From contig CAIYCT010000368.1 in the NCBI GenBank assembly GCA_903924765.1, forward strand, positions 1 through 36,469: a stretch of DNA of 36,469 bases. The letters are read 5' to 3'. A program made the translations under genes and the position numbers. Of the stretch, positions 1 to 9,327 are shown one piece after another (the stretch's first letter is position 1; each line of letters begins with the position of its first letter). Origin of the DNA: an uncultured Rhodospirillaceae bacterium. GTDB lineage: Bacteria; Pseudomonadota; Alphaproteobacteria; Rhodospirillales; Magnetospirillaceae. Under the pieces are notes generated by a model, which saw nothing but the letters and a program-made list of their open reading frames with translations, did no database searches and was not told the DNA's origin.

Positions 1-2
1 TC

Positions 3-2654
3 GGTCATGCCATGACGGAAACGGAAGCTCTGGCCCATATCAAATCCGTGGCGGACAAGAATTTGATTCTGACCTCGTTGATTGGCCAAGGCTATTACGG
101 GACCTTTTTACCCAAGGTCATCCAACGCAATATTCTGGAGAACCCGGCCTGGTACACGGCCTATACGCCTTATCAGCCTGAAATAAGCCAAGGCCGGTTG
201 GAGGCTTTGCTCAATTTCCAGACCATGATCACCGATTTGACCGGCTTGGATGTGGCTAACGCGTCGTTGCTGGACGAAGCGACCGCCGCCGCCGAGGCCA
301 TGACCATGGCCAAACGAGTGGCATCCGCCAAGGGCGAGGCCTTCTTTGTCGATCAATTTTGTCATCCTCAGATCATCGCCGTGGTCAAAACCCGCGCCGA
401 GGCCATGGGATGGAACATCGTGGTCGGCGATCCGTTTGCCGATTTGGACCCGGCTGCGCTGTTCGGCGCCGTTTTGCAATATCCCGGCACCGATGGCGAG
501 GTTCGCGATTTCCGCCCAGTGATTGATCGCGTTCATGCGGTTGGCGGCATCGCCGTTGTGGCCATGGATCTGTTGGCGGCGACGTTGCTGGTTCCCGCCG
601 GCGAGATGGGGGCCGACATCGCCATCGGTTCGACCCAACGGTTCGGTGTGCCCATGGGCTATGGCGGACCACACGCCGCCTATATCGCCACTCGGGATTC
701 CCACAAGCGCTCTCTGCCGGGCCGCATTGTCGGCGTGTCGGTGGACAGCCGGGGCAACAGCGCCTATCGCCTGACCTTGCAAACGCGGGAACAACATATC
801 CGCCGGGAAAAGGCTACGTACAACATCTGCACCGCCCAAGTACTGCTGGCAATCATCGCCTCCATGTACGCGGTCTATCACGGCCCCGAAGGACTGACCG
901 CTATCGCCGCCCAGGTCCGGAGCTTGACGTGCAGGCTGGCGGCCTCGTTGACGCGGCAGGGCTGGAAGGTGGGCACCAAGACGCTGTTCGACACCCTCGT
1001 CGTCGAAACCGGCGACCGCAGCGACGCGATCATGGCCGCCGCCTTGGAGCGAGGTCTCAATTTGCGGCGGTTTGCCCAAAACGCTATCGCCATTAGCTTG
1101 GACGAGACGACCACGCTTGCAACGATCGAGACTGTGGTGCAAGCCTTTGGCGGCGACTCGGTGAGCGAGTCTCTGGATCAGGATTTGCCCCAGGAACTGC
1201 GACGCGGCTCGGTTTTCCTCACCCACCCAAATTTTCACCAATACCGATCCGAAACCGAAATGCTGCGCTATATCCGCCGCTTGGGCGACCGCGATTTGGC
1301 CTTGGATCGAGCGATGATCCCGTTGGGGTCATGCACCATGAAACTGAACGCTACCAGTGAAATGATACCAATCACATGGCCGCAATTCTCCGATCTCCAT
1401 CCCTATGCCCCCATCGACCAAGCGGAAGGCTATGGGCTTATGGTGGCGGATTTGGAGGCCAAACTGTGCGCCATAACCGGATATGACGCCTTTTCGTTCC
1501 AACCCAATTCCGGCGCCCAAGGCGAATATGCCGGACTGCTGGCCATCCGCGGCTATCATCGCAGCCGTGGCGAAGGACATCGCACCATTTGTCTGATTCC
1601 GTCATCGGCGCACGGCACCAATCCAGCCACCGCTCATTTGGCCGGAATGACCGTGGTGGTCGTGGCGTGCGACAAAGAAGGCAATGTGGATTTCGACGAT
1701 CTCAGCGCCAAAGTCCGCCTGCATGCGGATACTTTGGCGGCGGTGATGATCACCTATCCCTCGACTCACGGCGTGTTCGAGGAAAAAATCAGCGACATTT
1801 GCGCCCTTGTGCATCATGTCGGCGGGCAGGTCTATCTGGACGGCGCCAACTTGAATGCTCAGGTCGGATTGGCCCGTCCCGCCGATTACGGCGCCGATGT
1901 CGGCCATATCAATCTGCATAAAACCTTTTGCATTCCTCACGGCGGCGGCGGTCCCGGCATGGGTCCCATTGGCCTTCGCCGTCATTTAATTCCGTTCGCG
2001 CCGGGGCAACCCCATCTGCCGGATCAACACGTAGGACCGGTTTCGGCGGCGGCTCTGGGGTCGGCGGGCATTCTGGTGATTTCCTGGGCCTACATTCTGA
2101 TGATGGGCGGTCAAGGGCTGACGGATGCGTCCAAGGTCGCCATTCTGAACGCCAATTATATTGCCGCCCGGCTGAATGATCACTTTCCGTTGCTTTACCG
2201 GAATCACAAGGGGCGCGTTGCCCATGAATGCATCCTGGACCCCAGACAATTCGGGTCGGCTGCCAACGTGACGGTCGAGGACATCGCCAAGCGTCTGATC
2301 GATTTCGGTTTCCACGCCCCGACGGTCAGCTTTCCCGTGGCCGGAACCTTGATGATTGAACCGACCGAGTCCGAATCCAAGTCCGAATTGGATCGGTTCT
2401 GCGACGCCCTGATTCATATCCGCCGCGAGATCGATCAGATTTCCTGCGGGAAAATGGACAAGGCCAACAATCCGCTCAAGAATGCGCCCCACACCGTTTT
2501 CGATCTTGCCGATGATAACTGGGACCGCCCTTATACCCGGTCTGAAGGGTGCTTCCCGGTTGGCAGCGCCCGGCAGGATAAATATTGGTCGCCGGTTAAT
2601 CGCGTGGACAATGTGCAAGGCGACCGGGTTCCAATCTGCACGCTGTGTAGTTAG
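3..2654 (+). CDS. gcvP: Glycine dehydrogenase (decarboxylating), P protein, 5'-truncated by window edge
   Basis: P protein of the glycine cleavage system: PLP-dependent decarboxylation of glycine with transfer of the aminomethyl group to lipoylated GcvH in the cytosol. The frame is open to the left edge (883 residues present), and alignment from memory with E. coli GcvP (about 957 aa) suggests roughly 70 N-terminal residues lie outside, so the ATG at 12 is probably internal. Visible family blocks: [19 protein letters not shown] and the [13 protein letters not shown] stretch near the start; [13 protein letters not shown] in the middle; the PLP-lysine block [17 protein letters not shown] around residue 640; and the C-terminal [10 protein letters not shown]-terminal and C-terminal halves are fused in one chain, as in most proteobacteria, rather than split into gcvPA/gcvPB. 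gcvT and gcvH would be expected upstream, outside the window. It contains a TTA codon at 1986-1988. Confidence 0.97.
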   Translation, partial: GHAMTETEALAHIKSVADKNLILTSLIGQGYYGTFLPKVIQRNILENPAWYTAYTPYQPEISQGRLEALLNFQTMITDLTGLDVANASLLDEATAAAEAMTMAKRVASAKGEAFFVDQFCHPQIIAVVKTRAEAMGWNIVVGDPFADLDPAALFGAVLQYPGTDGEVRDFRPVIDRVHAVGGIAVVAMDLLAATLLVPAGEMGADIAIGSTQRFGVPMGYGGPHAAYIATRDSHKRSLPGRIVGVSVDSRGNSAYRLTLQTREQHIRREKATYNICTAQVLLAIIASMYAVYHGPEGLTAIAAQVRSLTCRLAASLTRQGWKVGTKTLFDTLVVETGDRSDAIMAAALERGLNLRRFAQNAIAISLDETTTLATIETVVQAFGGDSVSESLDQDLPQELRRGSVFLTHPNFHQYRSETEMLRYIRRLGDRDLALDRAMIPLGSCTMKLNATSEMIPITWPQFSDLHPYAPIDQAEGYGLMVADLEAKLCAITGYDAFSFQPNSGAQGEYAGLLAIRGYHRSRGEGHRTICLIPSSAHGTNPATAHLAGMTVVVVACDKEGNVDFDDLSAKVRLHADTLAAVMITYPSTHGVFEEKISDICALVHHVGGQVYLDGANLNAQVGLARPADYGADVGHINLHKTFCIPHGGGGPGMGPIGLRRHLIPFAPGQPHLPDQHVGPVSAAALGSAGILVISWAYILMMGGQGLTDASKVAILNANYIAARLNDHFPLLYRNHKGRVAHECILDPRQFGSAANVTVEDIAKRLIDFGFHAPTVSFPVAGTLMIEPTESESKSELDRFCDALIHIRREIDQISCGKMDKANNPLKNAPHTVFDLADDNWDRPYTRSEGCFPVGSARQDKYWSPVNRVDNVQGDRVPICTLCS

Positions 2655-2690
2655 AGCTGTTTACGATCCAATTGGATCAATTCCCCTCTT

Positions 2691-2802
2691 TCGTCATGCG
2701 CGGGCTTGACCCGCGTATCTACGTGTATCATCTTAAACAGCATTTAAAACAATGACTTAGGTTTCTAAACGTGGATGGCCGGATCAAGTCCGCCCATGAC
2801 GA
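2691..2802. repeat. Alphaproteobacterial dispersed palindrome (two inverted arms)
   Basis: Two 34-bp arms, 2691-2724 and 2769-2802, are inverted copies matching at about 27 of 34 positions. The left arm starts TCGTCATGCGCGGGCTTGAC; the right arm ends GTCCGCCCATGACGA. The wording (CGTCATGC...GGCTTGACCC...CATCCACG) is the dispersed element found many times in Rhodospirillales and other alphaproteobacterial genomes. The transcript could fold into a long hairpin with a 44-nt loop, so it may also end gcvP transcription. It fills most of the gcvP-cobN gap. Confidence 0.75.
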
Positions 2803-2917
2803 ACTGGGGACATATGACGCTGTAAGGTCTCTAACCGCTAGTTAGGGCGTTCAAAGGTGGGGAGCCCATCGGTTTTTGGTGTTTATCCCATCGGTGATTG
2901 CTCCTATGGTGTCGGCC

Positions 2918-5900
2918 ATGCATCTTCTGGCGGCACAACCTGGCATTATCGAAGACGATGGCGGCGCGATCGATCTGGGGCAAACGCCCGGCGATGTGGT
3001 GATCCTGTCGGCGGCGGATACCGAGCTGGCCTGTCTGGCCTCCGCTTACGACCGCCTCGACCCGCCTTTTACCCTAAGATTGGCCAATTTGACTCGGCTG
3101 TCCCATCCCATGTCGGTGGATGTGACCGTGGATCAGGTGATTAAACCGGCCAAGCTGGTGATTGTGCGCCTGTTGGGGGGGCGCTCTTATTGGTCCTATG
3201 GTTTGGATCAAGTGGCCGAAACCTGCTTACGCAACGCTATCGCCTTGATCGTGCTGCCCGGCTGCGACCAACCCGATGACGAGCTTATTTCATATTGCAC
3301 CGTAGACCGCGATATCGTTGCGTCAGTCTGGTCGGCATTGATTCTGGGCGGCGTCGATAATGCCGCTTGGGTGCTTGACGCAGCGGGAAGACTATTGGGC
3401 CATGAGACGGTCGAGCGGCTGCCGCCGCATCCTTTGCCCAAGGCGGGGCTGTACCAAGCGACGTCCGCATCGGGTGGAGCCTTGGTGGTGTTCTATCGCG
3501 CCCTGATGCTGGCGGGCGATTTGGAGCCGGTGGAGGCTCTACTCAAAAGCTTGCGCGGGCTGGGCCTGAACGCCCAGGGGCTGTATGTCAACAGTCTGAA
3601 AGACAAGGAGGCGGCGGATTTTACCGTCGAGAGCGTCGCTCGGCAGCAACCCGATGTGATCCTAAACCTGACCGCCTTTGCCGCGTCCGAGCCGGGGCGC
3701 GAAGGAAAAACGCCGTTTGCCGACGCCGATTGTCCGGTGTTGCAGGTCATTCTGTCCAGCGGAACGCGGCAGGCCTGGGTGGACGGCAAGACCGGTTTGT
3801 CTCCCCGCGACATCGCCATGAACGTGGCGCTGCCCGAGGTGGATGGGCGCATCATCACCCGCGCCGTGTCGTTCAAGGCGGCGGAGCGGCATGCTCCTAG
3901 CCAGTGCGATATTGCCCGCCATTCCCCCATCGCCGATCGCATTCATTTTGTGGCGGAAACGGCAAAATCTTGGGCATTGCTGCGCACCACAAGCGCGCCA
4001 AGCCGCAAGGTGGCGCTGGTGCTGACCAACTATCCCAACCGCGACGGGCGGGTGGGCAACGGTGTCGGTTTGGACACGCCCGCCGCAACGGTGGGGATTC
4101 TGCGGGCTATGGCCGAAGCCGGATACGGCGTGACCAGTGTTCCCGCTGACGGCGATACTTTGATTCGTTCTGTACTGGGATCATTCCGCCTGCTGTCGAT
4201 CTCCGACTATCTGGACTCGTTCGACGCTTTGCCTGCTGCCGCCCGGGAATCGGTTCTGGCGAGGTGGGGCGAGCCACAGCACGACCCGTCGATTCAAGAC
4301 GGCGCTTTCCGTTTACCCGTTCTGGATTTGGGCAAGGTGGTGGTGGGTATTCAGCCGTCGCGCGGCGCAGTGCTGGATGCCATGAAATCGGCCCACGACC
4401 TGACCTTGGCGCCCCCCCATGCCTATCTGGCGTTTTATTTTTGGTTTCGGCGCGGCTTCGGCTGCCATGCCTTGATCCATGTAGGCAAGCACGGCAATGT
4501 GGAATGGCTGCCGGGCAAAAGCATCGCCTTGTCCGACCATTGCTTCACCGAACTGTGCTTGGGGTCTGTGCCCCATCTCTATCCGTTCATTGTCAACGAT
4601 CCGGGCGAGGGCAGCCAAGCCAAGCGTCGCGCCCAGGCGGTGATCGTTGATCATCTGACTCCGCCCATGACTCGGGCCGAGACCTATGGGCCGTTGAAAG
4701 AGCTGGAACGGTTGGTGGATGAATATTTCGACGCCTCCAGCCTAGATCCCAGGCGCTTGCCGATCTTGCGCAAGGACATTCTGTCCATGATCTCCGCCAT
4801 GGGGTTGGACAAGGAATTGGGCATTGCCCCCAAGGACTCGGCGGATGCCGCCTTGACCAAGCTGGACGCCCATTTGTGCGACCTGAAAGAAATGCAAATC
4901 CGCGATGGACTGCATGTGTTCGGTCAAAGTCCCAGCGGCGATTTGCGCATCAATCTGTTGGTGGCGCTGGCGCGTTCGGACCGGGGAAGCGCCGAGTCCG
5001 AAAAATCCCTGCATCGCGCCTTGGCCAAGGATCTGGCTTTGTCCTTCGATCCGTTGGATTGCATGCTGTCCGATCCGTGGACCGGCCCCAGGCCGGATTG
5101 CCTGACCGGTGACGAGCCCTGGCGGACACTGGGCGATACGCTCGAACGATTGGAAATCCTGGCGCGGAATTTGGTGGCGGGCCTTCGCGCGCCCGACCCG
5201 TCGTGGACATCGACCTTGCCGGTGCTTGATGCCATCACTCGGCGTTTGGCCCCTGCGGTGGATGCCTGTGGCGGCTTGGAAATGGAGGGATTGCTGAAAG
5301 GTTTGAATGGACGGTTCGTACCGCCCGGACCTTCGGGCGCGCCGACGCGCGGTCGTCCCGATACCTTGCCCACCGGCAAGAACTTCTACGCTGCCGACAC
5401 CCGCATGGTGCCCACCCAGGCGGCGTGGGCGTTGGGGTGGAAATCGGCCACCTTGCTTGCCGAGCGGCACTTTCAGGATTGCGGCGAATGGCCGACGACG
5501 GTGGCTTTATCTGCGTGGGGCACCAGCGCCATGCGCACCGGCGGCGACGACATCGCGCAAGCCTTGGCCTTGATGGGGGTGCGGCCGCTGTGGGACGGAG
5601 CCTCGGGCCGGGTTACCGGGTTCGAGATCATTCCCGCCAGCCTGTTGGACCGCCCTCGGGTCGATGTCACCTTGCGCATTTCCGGGTTTTTCCGCGACGC
5701 CTTTCCGGCCCTGATTGATCTGTTCAATTCGGCGGTCCAGGCAGTGGCTGCGTTGGATGAACCCGATGCAGTCAATCCGCTGGCGGCGCGGGTGCGCCGT
5801 GACGCGCCTCGATTGGGAGCGACGGCGGGCTCGCGCATTTTCGGCTCTAAACCGGGAACCTATGGGGCAGGGTTGCAGGACAAAATCTCCACCGGCGATT

Positions 5901-6514
5901 GGACCGACCGCGCCGAACTGGCCGAGGCCTATTTGAACAGCGGCGGTTGGTCCTATGGTTCGGGCGCGGACGGCGAGGCTGCGCACGATTCGTTCCGCGA
6001 ACGCTTGGGCGCAGTGCAGGCGGTGATCCACAACCAAGACAACCGCGAACACGATCTGTTGGATTCGGATGAGTATTATGAATTCGAAGGCGGTCTGGCG
6101 GCGGCCGTCGCCGCCTTGTCGGGTCAAAATCCGGCTCAGTGGCACGCCGATCATTCCCGACCCGACGCGCCCCGCATCCTGACCTTGCAGGAAGAAATCG
6201 CCCGAGTCATCCGGGCCCGCGTGGTCAATCCCAAATGGATCGATGGCATCATGCGCCACGGTTACAAGGGCGGAGCGGAACTGGCGGCCACGGTGGATTA
6301 TTTGTTTGCCTTCGCCGCCACCACTGACGCCGTGCATAATCATCAATTCGATTTGGTGGCCCAGGCCTATCTGGGCGACCCCAAGGTGGTGGCGTTTTTG
6401 ACCGTCCACAATCCGGCGGCGCTGACCGAGATCAAGGCTCGCTTGGCCGAAGCCCTGCGCCGAGGCCTGTGGAAACCGCGCAGCAACAGCGCTCACGGCT
6501 TAGTCGATGGTTGA
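2918..6514 (+). CDS. cobN: Cobaltochelatase subunit CobN
   Basis: Large subunit of the ATP-dependent aerobic cobaltochelatase, which with CobS and CobT inserts Co2+ into hydrogenobyrinate a,c-diamide during B12 synthesis. The ATG at 2918 gives 1198 aa beginning MHLLAAQPG, a start typical of the family (relatives about 1,100-1,275 aa). The frame is open to a TTG at 2876, which would add 14 residues unlike the family. The CobN/magnesium-chelatase H signature IHVGKHGNVEWLPGKS sits near residue 521, and the C-terminal third has the CobN blocks TYGAGLQDKIS and WIDGIMRHGYKGG. I distinguish it from BchH by the start and the C-terminal blocks. No cobalamin riboswitch consensus is visible upstream, unlike many B12 genes. 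Its end overlaps the next gene by 8 bp, suggesting translational coupling. It contains a TTA codon at 3227-3229. Confidence 0.95.
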   Translation: MHLLAAQPGIIEDDGGAIDLGQTPGDVVILSAADTELACLASAYDRLDPPFTLRLANLTRLSHPMSVDVTVDQVIKPAKLVIVRLLGGRSYWSYGLDQVAETCLRNAIALIVLPGCDQPDDELISYCTVDRDIVASVWSALILGGVDNAAWVLDAAGRLLGHETVERLPPHPLPKAGLYQATSASGGALVVFYRALMLAGDLEPVEALLKSLRGLGLNAQGLYVNSLKDKEAADFTVESVARQQPDVILNLTAFAASEPGREGKTPFADADCPVLQVILSSGTRQAWVDGKTGLSPRDIAMNVALPEVDGRIITRAVSFKAAERHAPSQCDIARHSPIADRIHFVAETAKSWALLRTTSAPSRKVALVLTNYPNRDGRVGNGVGLDTPAATVGILRAMAEAGYGVTSVPADGDTLIRSVLGSFRLLSISDYLDSFDALPAAARESVLARWGEPQHDPSIQDGAFRLPVLDLGKVVVGIQPSRGAVLDAMKSAHDLTLAPPHAYLAFYFWFRRGFGCHALIHVGKHGNVEWLPGKSIALSDHCFTELCLGSVPHLYPFIVNDPGEGSQAKRRAQAVIVDHLTPPMTRAETYGPLKELERLVDEYFDASSLDPRRLPILRKDILSMISAMGLDKELGIAPKDSADAALTKLDAHLCDLKEMQIRDGLHVFGQSPSGDLRINLLVALARSDRGSAESEKSLHRALAKDLALSFDPLDCMLSDPWTGPRPDCLTGDEPWRTLGDTLERLEILARNLVAGLRAPDPSWTSTLPVLDAITRRLAPAVDACGGLEMEGLLKGLNGRFVPPGPSGAPTRGRPDTLPTGKNFYAADTRMVPTQAAWALGWKSATLLAERHFQDCGEWPTTVALSAWGTSAMRTGGDDIAQALALMGVRPLWDGASGRVTGFEIIPASLLDRPRVDVTLRISGFFRDAFPALIDLFNSAVQAVAALDEPDAVNPLAARVRRDAPRLGATAGSRIFGSKPGTYGAGLQDKISTGDWTDRAELAEAYLNSGGWSYGSGADGEAAHDSFRERLGAVQAVIHNQDNREHDLLDSDEYYEFEGGLAAAVAALSGQNPAQWHADHSRPDAPRILTLQEEIARVIRARVVNPKWIDGIMRHGYKGGAELAATVDYLFAFAATTDAVHNHQFDLVAQAYLGDPKVVAFLTVHNPAALTEIKARLAEALRRGLWKPRSNSAHGLVDG

Positions 6515-6971
6515 GCTCTATGTGGACGCCGATGCCTGCCCCGTGCGCGAGGAAGTGTTTCGTGTCGCCACCCGGCTTGAGTTGCTGGTGCATGTGGTCA
6601 GCAACGGCTCGCGCCCCATCCGTCCGCCCGGTCTTCCCAACGTGACCATGGCGCTGGTGGCCGAAGGCGCCGATGCCGCCGACGATTGGATCGCCGAACG
6701 CATCACCGCCAACGACATCTGCCTGACCAACGATATTCCCCTGGCCGCCCGCTGTCTGGCCAAAAGCGCCGGAGCCCTGGCCTTCAACGGCAAAGTCTGG
6801 AGCCAGGCCAATATCGGCAACGCCCTAGCCGGCCGCGAACTCAGCCGCCACCTGCGCGAGCTGGGCATGGATAAAGGCGGCGGGCCGAGCTTTTCCAAGA
6901 CTGACAGGTCCAAGTTCCTCAGCGCGCTGGATACGCTGGCGATGGCGAAAATCCGAGCGGCGGGGGCTTAG
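6507..6971 (+). CDS. yaiI: YaiI/YqxD family protein (UPF0178)
   Basis: A 154-aa member of the DUF188/UPF0178 family of small PIN-like proteins whose biochemical role is not established. Hallmarks are the N-terminal YVDADACPVREEVFRVA, the SNGSRPI segment, the acidic pair in EGADAADDWIAE, and LTNDIPLAARCL followed by NGKVWSQANIG. The acidic residues are arranged as in PIN-like nucleases, but nuclease activity is inference only. The start overlaps the 3' end of cobN by 8 bp, so the two are probably co-transcribed; I see no evident functional link to cobalamin. Length is normal for the family (about 150 aa). Confidence 0.9.
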   Translation: MVELYVDADACPVREEVFRVATRLELLVHVVSNGSRPIRPPGLPNVTMALVAEGADAADDWIAERITANDICLTNDIPLAARCLAKSAGALAFNGKVWSQANIGNALAGRELSRHLRELGMDKGGGPSFSKTDRSKFLSALDTLAMAKIRAAGA

Positions 6972-6995
6972 GGGGAGATGAGGCAAGCATCTTCC

Positions 6996-7511
6996 TTATC
7001 CGATATTCTGATAAACGATGAACAAGCCTCCCAATCCGATGGCGGAAAATACCCATCTGAAACACCGTGAATAACTAAAGTGTCCAGTATGAATTGGCCA
7101 TAAAGGAAGGTCTTTATGTTTTTGATCGTCAACGGAAAATAACTGCAGGACATGCGCCTTGCCGTTCTCGGACTTCAATCCATATTGGTCGTCAAGGTAT
7201 TTTAAAGCATCCTGAGAAATCTCTATCAGTTGCTTGGTGCGAAGATCAAGTTTGTAAAATATAAATGAAATAAAAAATAAGGAAAATCCAAGTCCTATTT
7301 TTAGTGATTCTGCTTCCTTGATCTCTGGTTTAGAGCCTATAGCAATCAATCCGCCAATCAATGCGGCAGACAGTGTTATATAAAACTGGAAAGTCTTGAG
7401 TCTTTGCGCTGCATAGAGATCGAAGTAGTTCCATGCATAGTCTCTGAAAGCTTCGTCCAACTTTGAACGGCTGTCGCTGCAAGTCGGCAATGGGGGGTCT
7501 GGTGTGGCCAT
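6996..7511 (-). CDS. Hypothetical membrane protein with two adjacent TM helices and a C-terminal TM
   Basis: 171 aa, not assigned to a named family. Hydrophobic spans lie at about residues 42-60, 70-88 and 152-169, with a soluble loop of about 60 residues between the second and third. The N-terminal WNYFDLYAAQRLKTFQFYIT and the post-TM FYKLDLRTKQLIE resemble, from memory, a widespread uncharacterised group of two-TM proteins with an FWKLDxR-like motif; this is a resemblance, not an assignment. It starts 33 bp downstream of the 372-aa membrane-protein gene, so the two are probably one transcript. Base composition is clearly more AT-rich than the flanking cobN and TCA genes, which suggests acquisition. 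It is convergent with the yaiI-family gene, 24 bp apart. Confidence 0.75.
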   Translation of the reverse strand: MATPDPPLPTCSDSRSKLDEAFRDYAWNYFDLYAAQRLKTFQFYITLSAALIGGLIAIGSKPEIKEAESLKIGLGFSLFFISFIFYKLDLRTKQLIEISQDALKYLDDQYGLKSENGKAHVLQLFSVDDQKHKDLPLWPIHTGHFSYSRCFRWVFSAIGLGGLFIVYQNIG

Positions 7512-7544
7512 AGTTCCTCGGTGAACAGGAGTGAGTGAGCGTCC

Positions 7545-8663
7545 TTACATTCCATCTTCCCAGAGGCAATTCAGGAAGATCACATGCGGATCTTCGCCAA
7601 TTTCCTCGAAGCCGCGTTTAAGGCCGTTTTCATCCAGCTTTACGGCGGCTGCGATGGCTTTGAATGCCGCATCTGCTGGATTTTTCTGGCCAGCTTTGTT
7701 GCTTCTCATGTCATCGTAAAGATTCGCAACCGCCATGGCCCCACGAATGCCAAAAGGACGTGTGTCCTTGAGTTTGTCTCCCAGATAAATCCAGGCCAAA
7801 GCCTGATCAACTAGGTCGATGATGGTAGAAAAGGTGTAATTGGTACGCATGGATAGTTGGATCGGATCGCAATAGGCCAATTGGGCGATGGTGGTGATGT
7901 CGGCGGCCTGTAGGCGGTCGGCGGTAAGTGCATCCACTCCGTCCAGCAAGGTAACTTGATCCGTGGTTTCCGTGCTGGAGTTGGGCGACAAATCCAGGCC
8001 TAGTTTTTTGGTGGCCCAGCGTTGCAAAATGATCTGTACAGTTTGCAGAGGAAAAGCGCCGATGATGAAGCAGACCAAGAGAACGGAACTTTTGTCAGAG
8101 ACGATTGATCCTACGGCGTACCCTACTGGCACAGCAGCTATCAAGCGGAGTGTAGCGTTTAATAACAAGGCAGGCGGTAACGTGTATTTGCTGGAATCAG
8201 CAATCAAGGCGGCGACGACCCAGATATAGGCTCCGGTAAGAGCCGCGATGGCGCGGTCAGGCAAGACGAAAAAGTTCTTTGTTGACGGATAGCTGGCTGG
8301 GTCCAAGTGGTTTAGGGCGGTCTCGGCAATCAACAGTGTCAAAGCCACCAGGGTCAAGGTTAGAATGCTAATTGGCGCAATCAGCCGATAGCGCCCGTAT
8401 CGAAAATGATAAAGCTCGGAGAAAGCTTGGGCAACATTGTTCGGGGCGGTATTTTCTTTCTGAAAGGTAGCGAAGTATTTGGCCTTGGCTGTATTTCCCA
8501 GACTCCCAAAAATATCGTTGCGCTTGATCTCCCAGCCTCTTCTCCAGAAGGCTAGAATGGGTTGGATGGGGATATAGGTCATAATCGCCGCCGCAAAAAC
8601 AACGGGCAATGGAATTCCACTGATTTGCAAGGATAGCAAATTGCTTATATCGTATGATGGCAT
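7545..8663 (-). CDS. Hypothetical polytopic membrane protein with C-terminal helix-hairpin-helix-like segment
   Basis: 372 aa, family not recognised. About five hydrophobic spans are visible (residues 16-38, 93-113, 136-156, 164-187 and 192-212), followed by a soluble C-terminal half. Residues about 236-275 (VTLLDGVDALTADRLQAADI then TTIAQLAYCDP) look like the helix-hairpin-helix-type repeat in which a protein reads 'L.GV......L...GI.T...L'. That fold often binds DNA or other proteins, but here the assignment is tentative. First gene of a probable two-gene operon with the 171-aa membrane protein downstream. Composition is AT-richer than neighbours. The ATG at 8663 begins MPSYDISNLL; no convincing alternative start precedes it. 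A membrane-anchored sensor or effector role would be speculation. Confidence 0.75.
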   Translation of the reverse strand: MPSYDISNLLSLQISGIPLPVVFAAAIMTYIPIQPILAFWRRGWEIKRNDIFGSLGNTAKAKYFATFQKENTAPNNVAQAFSELYHFRYGRYRLIAPISILTLTLVALTLLIAETALNHLDPASYPSTKNFFVLPDRAIAALTGAYIWVVAALIADSSKYTLPPALLLNATLRLIAAVPVGYAVGSIVSDKSSVLLVCFIIGAFPLQTVQIILQRWATKKLGLDLSPNSSTETTDQVTLLDGVDALTADRLQAADITTIAQLAYCDPIQLSMRTNYTFSTIIDLVDQALAWIYLGDKLKDTRPFGIRGAMAVANLYDDMRSNKAGQKNPADAAFKAIAAAVKLDENGLKRGFEEIGEDPHVIFLNCLWEDGM

Positions 8664-8759
8664 GCCGCGTCACCAAGGCAATTAATGGGAGAAGTCTAAT
8701 GTTAGCGGCGTGTATTAAATAATACAACTAAAAAAAATATACTTTTTTAAAATGGTCGC

Positions 8760-9316
8760 ACTAGGCGATAGATAACGGAGTGTAACTCCGCCAGCGCCCT
8801 CAACCACTTGACGATGGCTTGATCCCCTGACGAGGGGGGCTATGTGGTCGGAATGGATGTAAGCCGATAGGCTCGTGGCGGTTGGACCGGTGGGATCGCA
8901 GTAGGACAGAAAGATTGATGCGGGGATGACTTGCGAGCGGGTGCGGTTGCCGCTGTTCATATCGAGGAAACCGACGGATTCGTCGCCGTTTTCGGCCAGA
9001 CCATGGCTTTTGCTTTTTTGACGTTGTCCCCTTCTATTTTGAGCGCTTTTTGGCCTTCGGGGTAGTTCGCTGGGGCCACCAGGATAATGGCGGCAGGACT
9101 CTATCCTGGCGTAATGCAGCGCTCCGTTGCCGCCCAGGGCAGGGTGGGCAGATCAACAGCAAAGCCAGTTTTTTTTAAGGAATCGTCGATGATTTCAACC
9201 CGTTGCAGGTCGCGCGACTTGCCGTGTAAGACGACCACGTCGGTTGAAGCCGGGTCCACGGCCAATGTAGTTTTAGCTGCCATGACGAAGAATATCGCAA
9301 GGATAGTCCGCATCAT
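8760..9316 (-). pseudogene. Decayed alpha/beta-hydrolase gene downstream of lpdA
   Basis: Fragments of one protein appear in successive minus-strand frames. From 9316 an ATG-ATG start gives a signal peptide (MMRTILAIFFVMAAKTTLA) and the hydrolase-like start VVVLHGKSRDLQ...VDLPTLPWA, ending in a stop at 9101. From about 9094, AAIILVAPANYPEGQK matches the 'gvvaLAPGH.PE' region of such hydrolases and runs to a stop at 8957. In a third frame from about 9005, LAENGDESVGFLDMNSGNR and SIFLSYCDPTGP match the later 'DvNqGr...yLSWFDPdGPavm' region. The block that would carry the nucleophile motif GHSxGA is missing, so there is an internal deletion plus a frameshift. The start lies 11 bp after the lpdA stop, so the intact gene was probably last in the lpdA transcript. 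Family naming is from remembered motifs. Confidence 0.6.
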
Positions 9317-9327
9317 GGTCCGGCTTC

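Noticed and set aside
2655..2917. Cobalamin riboswitch before cobN
   Set aside because: No B12-box-like consensus is visible. The gap is mostly the dispersed palindrome.
8715..8960. 81-codon minus-strand open frame beginning MNSGNRTRSQ
   Set aside because: It is one frame of the broken hydrolase relic and not a separate gene.
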